64,000 nucleotides of DNA from Dioscorea cayenensis subsp. rotundata. Taxonomy: Eukaryota > Streptophyta > Magnoliopsida > Dioscoreales > Dioscoreaceae. This document shows, one piece after another, positions 1 through 12,879 of this stretch. The position numbers were made by a program, and so were the translations under genes. The stretch is taken from assembly GCF_009730915.1 (NCBI RefSeq), contig NC_052489.1:26157916-26221915 (forward strand), read 5' to 3'. Numbering within the stretch: position 1 is the stretch's first letter; each line of letters starts with the position of its first letter. Below the pieces are notes generated by a model. That model was not told the DNA's origin, did no database searches, and worked only from the letters and a program-made list of their open reading frames with translations.

Positions 1-295
1 TTCTCAAACTTAAAACAATATAAAGCAGCAGCAAAATTAAAACAGCAATTAAATAAACCGGGCGATCACTTGATATGATCACACCTACTCGATTCAAAAT
101 GTGAAAGTGGAGACACTCTTAGCAGAAAATTTAAGTCCTTTGCTCAGGAATACAGAGTGCAAACTTAAACTTTAGCAGGAAGCCAAGCCACAAACAAGGG
201 CATACAACATTTGCTTTGTTTGGCAACCACTCAAGATGCCACAAGTCTGCCGTCGAAATGTAACAAACATCCTTGAGTTCCAGTTCTTGAGAAGA
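1..295 (-). other. 3' flank of the CDKB1 gene
   Basis: Sequence downstream of the CDKB1 stop codon; it should hold the 3' untranslated region. I see no other gene, repeat or clear motif here. Confidence 0.5.
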
Positions 296-2868
<2,573 letters not shown>

Positions 2869-2894
2869 TGGTGATCTCCTGAAACCCTAGATCG

Positions 2895-2930
2895 GAGAAG
2901 AAGAAGAAGAAGAAGAAGAAGAAGAAGAAG
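2895..2930. repeat. (GAA)n microsatellite in CDKB1 leader
   Basis: About eleven GAA units directly upstream of the CDKB1 start. On the gene's own strand this is a (TTC)n pyrimidine tract in the 5' leader, common in plant housekeeping and cell-cycle genes. Confidence 0.9.
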
Positions 2931-3027
2931 AGAAGAGAATGGAGAGTGACGCCAGCGAGGAAATGCGTTCGGTTTTGAAATGAAGAGAAAGGAGGGAAAT
3001 GGGACGGGAGCGCGTTATGTGAACAAC

Positions 3028-3078
3028 TGGGCCCATTCTATGAAGGCCCATGATTGCGTTAAAGTGGGCCCATTCTAT
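3028..3078. promoter_or_regulatory. Site II / TCP-like element cluster upstream of CDKB1
   Basis: A 14-bp direct repeat, TGGGCCCATTCTAT, occurs at 3028-3041 and 3065-3078, with a further GGCCCA at 3045-3050 between. TGGGCC/GCCCA (site II) elements are bound by TCP factors in promoters of plant proliferation genes. They sit about 160-210 bp upstream of the CDKB1 ATG, a suitable place. Binding is inference. Confidence 0.5.
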
Positions 3079-3565
3079 AACGCTTATATTATATGCCTGT
3101 TGATTTAGACCTTTAGTTATTTTCTAGAAATAGGGAAATTATTGACTGAAATGTTATTATATTTATAAAAACATAATTATTTTCTTTAAAAATTTAAAAT
3201 GTGCAATAGCAAGTATGATTTTTCTAACAAATAAAAAAAAAAAAATTATTTAGCATCTCAAATAACCTCTAGTGTTAGTGTTGCTTATGGATGATTGATT
3301 CAACCTCCGGTGATTGTCTCTTAAATCACACTTTACGTTGGAATTGACATCCGCATATCAACCTTACCTTCATTCACAGTGGAAGTGTGACATACTCTCA
3401 AGGTAACTCTAACCGATACACTACCGATTCAATCCTCTTTAAAATGATAAACAATTCGATATAACGAGAATTTAATTTCTATTTATTACGGAAGCAAATC
3501 ACTCCCTTCTATCGAGAGACTTTTAAGAACACTATATCACTAATTTTAAATTCCAGATCTCTTTT
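3079..3565. other. Intergenic, upstream of CDKB1
   Basis: AT-rich spacer between the CDKB1 promoter and a retrotransposon fragment. No gene or recognisable repeat. Confidence 0.4.
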
Positions 3566-3990
3566 TCAATGATCAGCACAAATTTTCTGTCTATTCTGAG
3601 CTGTTTTTAGCCTCTTTTGAATTAACTTAATTTTCTCTATAGTGATCTCAATCAATTTTACACTTCCCAACTGTAGGAATGATAAAAATATAATAAAAGT
3701 CTCACATCGGATAAAAACTAAAAGTGTAATAGACTTATTTAGTTTAAGTGGAATCACACTAATAATCTTGAGATTTTGATACATTGACCTCCATTTGAAT
3801 TATTACGGTCCAACCATTTGGTAAAGCCAACTAATACAAATCTAAAATCCAACACTAACTTCCTCTCACCTATTTTATTCCCATACACCGGTGTTAAGCC
3901 ATTTTCTTCCATATAATGCTTCCCAACCTCGTTGTGTAGGTGCCTTACTCGGAGGAGAGGACACTCCTTGAGCATAAGAAAAACCGGCCT
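3566..3990 (-). mobile_element. Ty3/gypsy polyprotein fragment (integrase C-terminal side), interrupted
   Basis: On the minus strand the reading EALYGRKW, then (after a frameshift) TPVYGNKIGERK, then beyond an insertion LGSVKLIEITIEKIKLIQK and RLKTAQNRQKICAD, follows the conserved block of gypsy polyproteins just before the GPY/F region (family pattern: EALYGRK..TP..W.E.GERKLLGPELV...EKI..IR.RLK.AQ.RQKSYAD). The block is cut between GERK and LGSVK by a 183-bp LTR-like sequence. A preceding open stretch reaching an ATG at 4126 is not recognisable. Short, frameshifted and isolated, so a relic. Confidence 0.75.
3672..3854 (-). mobile_element. 183-bp solo LTR (TRIM-like) nested in gypsy fragment
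   Basis: On the minus strand it starts TGTTGG and ends CCTACA. It is flanked by the 5-bp sequences GTTAG and GTTGG (one mismatch), the expected target duplication. Removing it with one flank copy rejoins the gypsy reading frame (GERK into LGSVKLIE), which supports these exact borders. The interior has the AGTCTCACATCGG-type motif common in small plant LTRs. No internal domain remains. The family is not identified. Confidence 0.7.
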
Positions 3991-4375
3991 GGGATAAGCT
4001 TCCTCTTTTGGCACGCTCCTTCACCATCAGGAGTTGGTTTTCACATGAAGATTGACTTTTCCGATACGCTCCGCTGCAGTCGCCGCCGTCCCCGCCGCTC
4101 ATGAACTCGCTGAGGAGCGAATCCATTCTTTGAAGTGTATCAATATATAAAAGTAATCAATCCCTCTACGCAGAATAACTATAATCCTCGAAACGTGGCA
4201 TAATTATATTAGCAAGTGGCATACTTGCTCGATCACTTACTAACAATGAAAACAACCAATTTATAAAGAAACTAGTCACTAATCCAAGTAACCAACGAAT
4301 CCTCAATGGAATATTACCTTGATGACATTTTACAATTGCATTAAAGACAGACAAAGGCAATGCCATCAAATCAAA
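3991..4375. other. Spacer 3' of the DUF936 gene
   Basis: Holds the likely 3' untranslated region of the DUF936 gene and a GC-richer patch (about 4040-4126) with an open minus-strand frame starting at 4126. I do not recognise the product and doubt it is a gene. Confidence 0.35.
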
Positions 4376-7300
4376 TCAAGCTTTTGAAAGCGAAAGTGAG
4401 TCAAATGCAGAGCCAACATGAGTAATAACAAACCCATATATCTTTCTTTTTAATCTCTCAATCACATCCTTTAATGACTCTTCTTCAGGTCCTTTTCCTA
4501 CAGCGTCCAACCATTCATTAACTCGTTTCAAGTGTGAGAGCACTGCAGTAATCTGACCCTTGTCCCTGCAAGAAGACCTATCTTTTTCATCATCTGAATT
4601 CTCCGCCAGCAACCTGAAACCCACATCCAGTGATTCCTCTACAAATTTCAAGAACCAAGTCTGCATTTCATGTCTCAGTGTTTGTGCAAGATCCAATGCT
4701 TGAACAATTCCACATCCTCCAGACCACATGGGTACACTTGAGCTAGTACTAGCACTAACTGATGGTTTGCCATTGTTAGTCTTCGAAGGAACAGTGAAGG
4801 ATTTCCTCTTGGATAGGCAAGTCATAGCTGGTGGAGATTCTGATTTTTCTAAACTCTTCCTTCTGTCACCAGTGTTGAGTAGAGAGAGAACTCCGAGATC
4901 AGTAGTTAATGCAGCCTCAACCCAGAGCAAGACTGATTTGCGTCTTTCTCTGGAGAAAGTGTTATCGGACGTTACACCATTGGTGCGGCTAGCTATGAGA
5001 GATTCAATGTTGGTGTTGCACTTGAGAACATCATCATGGATGGACAGGAATCGGCTAATTGTCGGTAAAGGGTTTGCAGACTTTGATGATGAACATAAAT
5101 CGGCAAACATGCTGCATTTTGATCAAATTAAGAATGAAATTTCTTGGGAGAGATAGCTGGGATTTGTTTTGAGTGAGAGTAGAGTACTCACCTTAGATTC
5201 CTTATAATAGATTCCGTAGCCAATGCCTCTTCCAGAGCCTCAGCCGCAGCTTTAGAAGCAATGCTTCTTGACTGAACAACCTCCTGTTTAAGGTTTAGGA
5301 ACAAGATAGAATAAGAAAATTCTCTCATAATAATACTAGCACATAAACTTTTCAATGATGAAGATATTGAAGAAGCATGTTACCTTTCCAAGCCTAGCAA
5401 GATTATCAGAGAGTGCGTCAATTGGGATGCTGCCGTCTGTCCATTTCTTGTCATGAATAACAAAATTTGGAGCTGCCCGGTGTAACTTATCTGGCATTGA
5501 AGGACAATCTATCTTGTTACTAGGTCTTGGCTTCTCATTTGATGTCTCGTCACCATTGGAATTTTCCCCACCCACATCACTTAATCTACGTGATATAGCA
5601 GCCTAATATAGGATATAATGTCAGTTTCCATGTGAACAGCCAGATCAAGTTTATCAGACAACTCCATCCCAAATGAAGTTTTTCTGACTTGTGATCATTG
5701 ATTAGTTGCAAAAGATTTTAATCTAATGTTAATGAATTGTGATATAAGAGAAACCTCGGGTGCAGGTGCTTAAAATGTCAAGCTATCAACCTCCCATTAA
5801 TTTCTAGAAAAAGAAATCAATGCATGACTTTTGAACGATTCATGCATTCAAAATACAGTTAAAATGAAATTTTCAGCGACTACTAAAATTGAAAGTTTTG
5901 CTGACCTAAATAAAATCATTGACAAGTTGCAAACATTTTGCCTCCCATGTAGATGAAACATATAACTACAACTTCTACAACAAGGATAAGAAACATCATA
6001 AAAAATAATCAGGTTAACATCTAAATCAAGCCTATGGAGTGATGCATCATGCATGGTTCATTCCTTAACTCAGACAAATCCCCACATAGCCAGATAACTC
6101 AAAAGATTATTGCAGTGCCAGCAAGATAAGACCGAGAAACCAGTTAAAACATATCGTAACAGTTGATGGAGCAGCATGCCATTCATATACACTGGCCTAC
6201 CAACATGATTAACATAAATGTCAAAAAACAATTTCACACTTATGCACTAAATTCGAACTTCCAAAGAAATGACACATGATAACATCTCGCATTGGTTTCT
6301 TATGAAAATTTAGCCAATGTTCATGCAACACAGTCACTCAGGATGCTTGTCATTGCCAAATTAGAGCATGAAGCTAAGAAAACAAATTGATTGCGGCACT
6401 AAGCTAAATGGAGGTAGTAATTGGTAATACCTGCGTTCTTATAATTGCTCGATTATCTACTTTGCTCTTAGAACTAGTCTTCTCCTTCGTCTCTGAAGAT
6501 TCAGTGGACTTAGATGATTGGTCTTCCCAACTCTTTCTGGTAGCCCTCATCGAACCTACTAAAGCATCGGAAACTTTTGAGATCCCTGCAACCACAGTCA
6601 CCATCTTCTTCTTTGAATCCCCTAGTGCAGGTGACACTTTCAAACCTCCTGACAACCTTCTTCCTGGGGACATGGAACTTCTCCGCCCTGCTGGTGATGC
6701 CGCCCCCTTCCGCCCGACAGGTGATGGCTGGCGGAACCTTGATGGGACGATGATGGCTGGTTCCTTTGCCACTCTTCTATTCTCTTCTTTGGCCGCGACC
6801 AAACTCGGCACCTCGCACTTGGAAGGCACCGGTGACGAAGACCTTGAACCGGCCCTTCCAAGCGCAGGGGAGGACGGTCTTGAATTCGCCTTCGCCGCGC
6901 TGGGGGCAGGGGAAGGATTGCGGTGCTCCGCTTCGGCTCCGCTCTTCCTCGTTGATTTAGCCGCCGCTGGAGATGAGAAACGACGTTTAGAGGCGGCAGT
7001 GCCGGAGACTGGCGGCATGACTGTGACGTTCTCCCTCGCGGCGAAGACAGTCCTAGTTGCGGGCTTTTCATCGAATGGAGCAGGGGCTGGGGGAGCGGAA
7101 TCAGGAGCCGGTTGGATGAGGAAGCCATCTGGTCGTGAAGGATCAGAGAGAGCGAGAAGCGGTTCCGGACGGCCGGCGAAGGGGAGAGGTCGGCCTGGAG
7201 GAATGATACGAACACCAGAGGCTCGGGGAACAGGGTGTGCGGGGTAGAGCCGAGCGACGTGGACAAGCTGGCCTAGCTGGGAACGGGAGGAGAGGATCGC

Positions 7301-7519
7301 ATCGGCGTCGGGATCGGAAAGGGAGACGTAGGTGGAGTTAAGGGAATCGGAGAGCTGAAGGTAGAATCCTCTTGCTGGCCAGAGATCATCGGCGCCTCCG
7401 GGGACGGGGACAATGCCGATCACCTGGAGGACTGAAGAACGGTGCTCGCCGGTGATCTTGGAGTCGGAGTTCATGGACTGGAGGAGCTTGAGGAGCACGC
7501 CTGGCGTGAGGGTCGCCAT
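4376..7519 (-). CDS. DUF936 family protein
   Basis: Four exons, 7519-6431, 5602-5384, 5283-5192 and 5111-4376, splice in frame to 711 aa. The N-terminus ([19 protein letters not shown], then the [14 protein letters not shown] and [17 protein letters not shown] blocks, to about residue 115) is the conserved start of plant DUF936 proteins. A long low-complexity Ser/Pro/Arg-rich middle follows (about 120-340) with repeated SSPxxxRxxS-type motifs, then a Lys/Ser-rich stretch. The conserved C-terminal half ([20 protein letters not shown], an Ala/Glu-rich helix [16 protein letters not shown], and a helical C-terminus) completes the family layout. Function is not established; the basic middle could bind microtubules or nucleic acid, which is guesswork. 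The first Met fits the family start. A 10-kb transposon lies 245 bp upstream of it. Confidence 0.93.
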
Positions 7520-7763
7520 TGGGGAACGGGAAGAAGGAGGAATGAAGAATGAGAGAGAGAGAAGAAGGGGATTTGAGAGGCGGAGGAGCCGTTAGGTGTC
7601 CGTTGAGGATTGAGTTTTTTGAATTTCAAATGCCGCGCCATCTGGTTCAACGGCTGGCGCGTCAAGGACCTTTATTAGGTACCTTCATTTCACATGAACA
7701 AATTTACTTATTTATTTTTAATTTGAAAGGAAGCAATTTATTTTTTTTTTTATTTTATTTTAG
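7520..7763 (-). promoter_or_regulatory. Residual promoter of the DUF936 gene up to the MULE border
   Basis: Only 244 bp remain between the DUF936 start codon and the left end of the large Mutator-like element. There is a GAGA-type tract near 7552-7560, then AT-rich sequence ending in the flanking direct repeat TTTATTTTATTTTAG (7749-7763). Confidence 0.5.
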
Positions 7764-7989
7764 GGAAAATTACTGTTCATCTATAGTAATTTTCAAAACT
7801 TCCCAAAAACCCCCTCCTACTTTTACACACCCCGGACAGCCTTTCCGTTAGTGTTTAACTTCCCTTTTACCCCCTACCGTTCACTTCAAATGGGTCCATG
7901 TTGTGAAATCCCATTTTTGGCCTTGAAAATGGTGGGAAAAGAAAGCGCCAAATAACATCATGTTCAACCTTTTGAAGGGCTTTCTGCTT

Positions 7990-8190
7990 GGTTTCTGATA
8001 GACAATACCAAGGAGTTGCATTACATCTTGTTGTTCTCCTCATTATCATACCCGAAATATATAAATCGGTTTCTCAAACAGAAAATGAAATTGATTTCCA
8101 TCGGATTGGTCAAGTGCACTTCATCTTCAAATGAGTTGTAGTCGATTTTATTGTCGAGGCACAGAGATGTGCCATTGTCGCCTTCTCGCT
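7990..8190 (+). pseudogene. Duplicate transposase N-terminal segment (MULE)
   Basis: The segment from about 8041 to 8185 is clearly related to 10239-10385: both run through a TATAAAxCGGTTTC-like start, GATTTCC/GACTTCC, then GTGCACTTCATCTTCAAATG versus ATGCACTCCATCTTCAAATG, GTTGTAGT and TTGTCGAGGC/TCGTCGAGAC. The second copy precedes the MuDR domain and belongs to the transposase. This one has no following transposase domain and contains stops, so it is a duplicated or nested relic exon. Confidence 0.65.
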
Positions 8191-8221
8191 TTATGGTTGT
8201 AAAGTTGTATTACTGACGAGA

Positions 8222-8365
8222 AGAACTATTGTTTAAATAATGTTTAACTATTTGCTATTATCCGCTTTAAATATATTACTAATATGTTTAATAATTATCA
8301 TATCCGCTTTAATACTTGCCATCTCCGCTTTAACATTATCTTTACATGTATAACTATTAATATTA
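8222..8365 (+). repeat. 20-bp-period degenerate array, MULE left arm
   Basis: Successive GTTTAA(A/C) and CCGCTTTAA cores recur about every 20-22 bp with variable sequence between. On the plus strand the core reads CCGCTTTAA, the sense direction of the transposase. Confidence 0.75.
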
Positions 8366-8466
8366 ACGTGTAAATTATCAAAGTCTCTGCAGAAACGGAG
8401 ATCTTTTTCGCTTTGATCCGAATTGTTGGCAAAGTGGCACGGCAGTGGCAGAGGTTATGAGATCCC

Positions 8467-8504
8467 GTGCATAAGAATTAATGACGGCATTAATTCTTAT
8501 GCAC
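8467..8504. promoter_or_regulatory. Perfect 17-bp-stem hairpin just upstream of a TATA box (MULE)
   Basis: GTGCATAAGAATTAATG (8467-8483) and its exact reverse complement (8488-8504) are separated by the tetranucleotide ACGG. Six bases later comes TATAAATA (8511-8518), a likely transposase promoter. A perfect stem in an otherwise decayed element stands out. Role unknown. Confidence 0.8.
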
Positions 8505-8510
8505 TGTAAC

Positions 8511-8518
8511 TATAAATA
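8511..8518 (+). promoter_or_regulatory. Candidate TATA box of the MULE transposase unit
   Basis: TATAAATA followed by C/T-rich sequence, within the left arm and pointing toward the transposase. Plausible by position only. Confidence 0.4.
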
Positions 8519-8640
8519 TCCCGAACACCCGCTCGCTCTCATCACCAATGTCGACCACTCGTGCGCTTTAACTTTTTTTCTCGGATACGAAGAGTCACCG
8601 CCTGCGGAATTCACACCATAAATAACTGTGAAGAACCCTC

Positions 8641-8725
8641 CCCATGGACAACCACTCCCTCGTCGTCCTCATCATCATCCTCCTCCTCCTCCTCCTCGTC
8701 CTCCTCTTCCCATGGACAACCACTC
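8641..8725 (+). repeat. 17-bp direct repeat flanking a TCC tract
   Basis: CCCATGGACAACCACTC occurs at 8641-8657 and 8709-8725, on either side of a (TCC/TCA)n microsatellite in the MULE left arm. It looks like a local slippage duplication. Confidence 0.8.
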
Positions 8726-9419
8726 TATCTGAAAGGATGTTTCGTGAACCTTCTTCCTTATCTTGAGAATCATTAGCCGCAATCACGCAACAAGTTAAAC
8801 TATCTTTTTCTCGCTTAGGCGAAATGCTCTCATAATCGCCTCGAATGCGAGGATTCTTCACAGTGGACGACGGGCAAGCAATTAAGCGAGCATTTCGACT
8901 TGGGTAAGAAAAGAAAGTTTTCACGTATTTCGTGATTTTGGAGGATTCTCTAGAGGAGGGAGATCGTGAAACATCCTTTAAGACGGGGTTGATATTTATC
9001 ACTGAGACTTTCTCATACTGCTTAAGAACATTACGCCGACTGTACAACTATTACGCTCGTGTTTAACTATCGGGATCTTCGCTAAGTCCCGACCACGACA
9101 CATTGATTAATAGTCGCTTTTCATGAATGTGTTTGTTTAACCTTTTTAATGTTAGTACGTCAGTGCGTGTTCAAGTTGATGCGCATGTTATGCAACCGCT
9201 GTGAGCATTCGAATGTACGTACACTTTGTTTCGCTATATCGAGGGTCGAGTCGTGAGTGATCAAAGTCCGAGAGGACGTTGTAAATGTTGTAAATGTTGT
9301 AAATCTTTTATAAATAAAACGAAACAAGCTTATTTGAATGTGAACTTCGAAATTTAAACAGAGACCTAGTAAAAAAACAATGTGGGAAACAAAAAGAACG
9401 CTCATTATAAATAATAGAA

Positions 9420-9800
9420 AAATATGTAAATATGTTTAAACAAATGACAACGGTGTTTAAGAAAAAAAGTTACTCTTTAAACAATGACAACGGTGTAAAC
9501 AATAGAAAAAGTTAAACAATACTCTAGTTACTCTTTAAACAATGACAACGGTGTTTAAGAAAAATACGTAAAAAAATGTTTAAACAGTGACCCGTGAGGT
9601 ACCCATCTTCAACGCGATGTCGCTGAAAGCATTCAATTTAAACAATAACATATATTTTTAAACAGCTTAAATAACTTTATTTAAACGGTTTTACGTATTA
9701 TTTACATGATATAGACTTTTATTTAAACCGGTAATCGTTATGTTAAACACTATATCTATCCCTTTAAACATAAAATACTGTACGTTTAAACAGATACTCA
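9420..9800 (+). repeat. GTTTAAAC-core arrays, MULE left arm
   Basis: First, a longer unit around AATGACAACGGTGT recurs three times (9443-9456, 9483-9496, 9541-9554), each next to TTTAAAC and, in two cases, TTTAAGAAAAA. Then from about 9640 to 9800 TTTAAAC cores recur, mostly every 20-22 bp, with unrelated sequence between (ATTTAAACAATAAC, TTTTTAAACAGC, ATTTAAACGG, ATTTAAACCGG, GTTAAACAC, CTTTAAACAT, GTTTAAACAG). Confidence 0.8.
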
Positions 9801-9817
9801 TGTCGAGCGATGACAAT

Positions 9818-9965
9818 ATGTCTTCATCGCGACAGTGACATATATTTTTACTTTTTTGCCCTTGGGATGGAGGGAAAAATACCGCCCAATCACATCACGT
9901 CTAGTCTAACCTCTATGCAATTTTTTGTCTTCATCGCGACAGTAATATATATGTATACACTTTTT
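9818..9965 (+). repeat. Direct repeat in MULE left arm
   Basis: TCTTCATCGCGACAGT followed by (G)A-rich/TATATAT and a run of T occurs near 9821 and again near 9929. Two copies about 108 bp apart. Confidence 0.65.
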
Positions 9966-10003
9966 TTTGTTTGCCTATCTGACTGTTGTTTGTTGTTTAC
10001 ATC

Positions 10004-10041
10004 TTCTTCTTCTTCTTCTTCTTCTTCTTCTTCTTCTTCTT
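10004..10041 (+). repeat. (TTC)n microsatellite
   Basis: About twelve TTC units in the MULE, just upstream of the transposase N-terminal reading. It creates artificial poly-Ser or poly-Phe open frames. Confidence 0.9.
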
Positions 10042-10449
10042 CGGCACTTTTTTGTTCTTCATTTCATTTGGTTTGTACGATTTGGTTTTCGGCCGATATA
10101 TTATGGAGAGTTTTTGTGGTATTGCTAGATTCAACGGGGAGGGAAGAGTGCTAATGTTCACGGCTCAGACTACTTGGGAGTTGGTGTTAGCTGAGATTTG
10201 TGAGCGATGGGGTCTCAAGTTTCTATTGTCGTGGTTAAGTTCATCACACCGGATGGATATAAAACGGTTTCGCCCTAATAGAAAACGATGTTGACTTCCA
10301 AATGGATGTGTCACATGCACTCCATCTTCAAATGTGTTGTAGTTGATCTTGTCGTCGAGACATAAAATGTGCGATTGCCGAATCCTAATGAAAACGAGTT
10401 TTACTCGTAGTAAGTTCCTTCTCTTTTTAATTGTTCCAAATTGTCTGGG

Positions 10450-10605
10450 GTCATTAGTGTTTAAATATGTCCGTCACTAGTTAAAAATCTTGTACTAGTC
10501 GCTTTACGTTATTAGTTAACTCGCTTAAGTATTTAATTTAACGCTTTAAACATTGTCATTATCACTTAAACATTATATTCTCCGCTTAACATATTGATCT
10601 TTTCA
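10450..10605 (+). repeat. 20-bp-period array, between transposase N-terminal exon and MuDR domain
   Basis: GTTTAAAT, GTTAAAA, CGCTTTACG, GTTAAC, CGCTTAAG, ACGCTTTAAAC, CTTAAAC and CCGCTTAAC cores follow each other at roughly 10-22 bp spacing in a non-coding stretch that is probably an intron. Confidence 0.75.
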
Positions 10606-11215
10606 TTTGATCGAAGTGTTGGCGAGGAATTGATTCCGCGAGTGCTCGATTCATTCCCATGTTGACTCGACGGTGGGATGTCTTCGCTTCCTCGTCCGAT
10701 CATTCGAAGTGCTTTTCGTTGGATATTGGACAACGTTTTGACGTGTCGAACATTTCGGGATGTACTTCAAATCATACAATCAAAAAGAATTTTGACTTCA
10801 AATTCATAAAGAACGAAAAACATCGGGTGACTGTGGAATGCGCTGCCGATGGTTGTCATTGGCGCCTTCATGCATCAAAAGAGTATAACAAAAATACTTT
10901 CGAGATCGAGACAATCAACCCGTCGCGCACTCTGCGGTGGTGGCGTAGGGTTGACGTCGCATCCGAAAGCGTCGATGGGTTAGCGCCACGAGTGATTCAG
11001 GCTTCGAGGACCGTCCCTGTATGCAAGGCCATCAACATTCGGAAGGACATGTTGCGGGAACATGGTGTCCACATACCATACAAGCGAGCTTGGTTGGGAA
11101 AAGAGCATGCACAGTGGTCCTCGGCCAGCGTGACATCTCCAGTATGATTGACTTTGCTTTGGTATGTGGATAAAAGTAGTTTGAGACAAATCCGGCGGCG
11201 TTGCGATCGTGGAAA

Positions 11216-12215
11216 NNNNNNNNNNNNNNNNNNNNNNNNNNNNNNNNNNNNNNNNNNNNNNNNNNNNNNNNNNNNNNNNNNNNNNNNNNNNNNNNNNNNN
11301 NNNNNNNNNNNNNNNNNNNNNNNNNNNNNNNNNNNNNNNNNNNNNNNNNNNNNNNNNNNNNNNNNNNNNNNNNNNNNNNNNNNNNNNNNNNNNNNNNNNN
11401 NNNNNNNNNNNNNNNNNNNNNNNNNNNNNNNNNNNNNNNNNNNNNNNNNNNNNNNNNNNNNNNNNNNNNNNNNNNNNNNNNNNNNNNNNNNNNNNNNNNN
11501 NNNNNNNNNNNNNNNNNNNNNNNNNNNNNNNNNNNNNNNNNNNNNNNNNNNNNNNNNNNNNNNNNNNNNNNNNNNNNNNNNNNNNNNNNNNNNNNNNNNN
11601 NNNNNNNNNNNNNNNNNNNNNNNNNNNNNNNNNNNNNNNNNNNNNNNNNNNNNNNNNNNNNNNNNNNNNNNNNNNNNNNNNNNNNNNNNNNNNNNNNNNN
11701 NNNNNNNNNNNNNNNNNNNNNNNNNNNNNNNNNNNNNNNNNNNNNNNNNNNNNNNNNNNNNNNNNNNNNNNNNNNNNNNNNNNNNNNNNNNNNNNNNNNN
11801 NNNNNNNNNNNNNNNNNNNNNNNNNNNNNNNNNNNNNNNNNNNNNNNNNNNNNNNNNNNNNNNNNNNNNNNNNNNNNNNNNNNNNNNNNNNNNNNNNNNN
11901 NNNNNNNNNNNNNNNNNNNNNNNNNNNNNNNNNNNNNNNNNNNNNNNNNNNNNNNNNNNNNNNNNNNNNNNNNNNNNNNNNNNNNNNNNNNNNNNNNNNN
12001 NNNNNNNNNNNNNNNNNNNNNNNNNNNNNNNNNNNNNNNNNNNNNNNNNNNNNNNNNNNNNNNNNNNNNNNNNNNNNNNNNNNNNNNNNNNNNNNNNNNN
12101 NNNNNNNNNNNNNNNNNNNNNNNNNNNNNNNNNNNNNNNNNNNNNNNNNNNNNNNNNNNNNNNNNNNNNNNNNNNNNNNNNNNNNNNNNNNNNNNNNNNN
12201 NNNNNNNNNNNNNNN
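11216..12215. other. Assembly gap (1000 N)
   Basis: Exactly 1000 undetermined bases inside the MULE transposase, so its true length is probably unknown. Any open frame running through it is an artefact. Confidence 0.99.
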
Positions 12216-12879
12216 GTGTATTGCGGGATCGAGAGGGCTTCACCCGGGCGGCTGCTTCGTTTCTCGATGGTACCCACCTCCTTGGAAAATATCGAAGTAC
12301 GCTCTTGGGTGCCAGCGGGGAAAGATGAAAAACAATAGTTTTTCCGCGTCGCCTTCGGTATAGTCGACCAGCGAGGCCGATGCCAATTGGACTTGGTTCA
12401 TATCTAAGTTAGGCGATGCCTTATCACGAGGATGGAGATTATCATGAGATAATTACCTCCGTTTGAGACGGTCGAGGGCCTAGTGGCCATTGATGAGAGT
12501 CTTCCCTTCTTACGCCACATGCATCTGTCTTGATATTTGGAGGCCAATTTTATGAAAGCGATGTCAGGACTTGGGAAGGCGTTGAGGGAGAAGTCTTTGA
12601 GTACATATGCTTCCGCGTGCGTGGGCATCCACGGCTAAAGATTTCGATGATACCGTAAAATGAGCTACTGAGGGCCAGCATCACACGAAGCTCATCGAGC
12701 TGGTTGATTAATAAATCGGATATGACACATTGGTCGAATTATGCATTCGGGAGGTGATCGATTTGGGGTGAGATGTATTCAAGCGTCGCGAAGTCGTTCG
12801 ATGCTTGGATCAAGGAAGCTCGTCGTTTACGGTGGCGAAAATGGTCGACTCTATAAAGATGCTGCGAATGTTGGTTTAC

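Noticed and set aside
3875-4126. 83-codon minus-strand open frame as a new gene
   Set aside because: Its end overlaps the gypsy integrase relic and the nested LTR is just beyond; the start is unrecognised and unsupported.
6408-7247. 279-codon plus-strand open frame
   Set aside because: Antisense shadow of the GC-rich first exon of the DUF936 gene, with low-complexity content and no family pattern.
8561-8776. Poly-Ser open frame
   Set aside because: Produced by the (TCC/TCA)n microsatellite in the MULE arm.
9810-10294. Open frames with poly-Ser or poly-Phe
   Set aside because: Produced by the (TTC)n tract; only the reading after about 10102 resembles a transposase N-terminus.
10997-12363. 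Several long open frames of about 375-426 codons
   Set aside because: They exist only because they run through the 1000-N gap.
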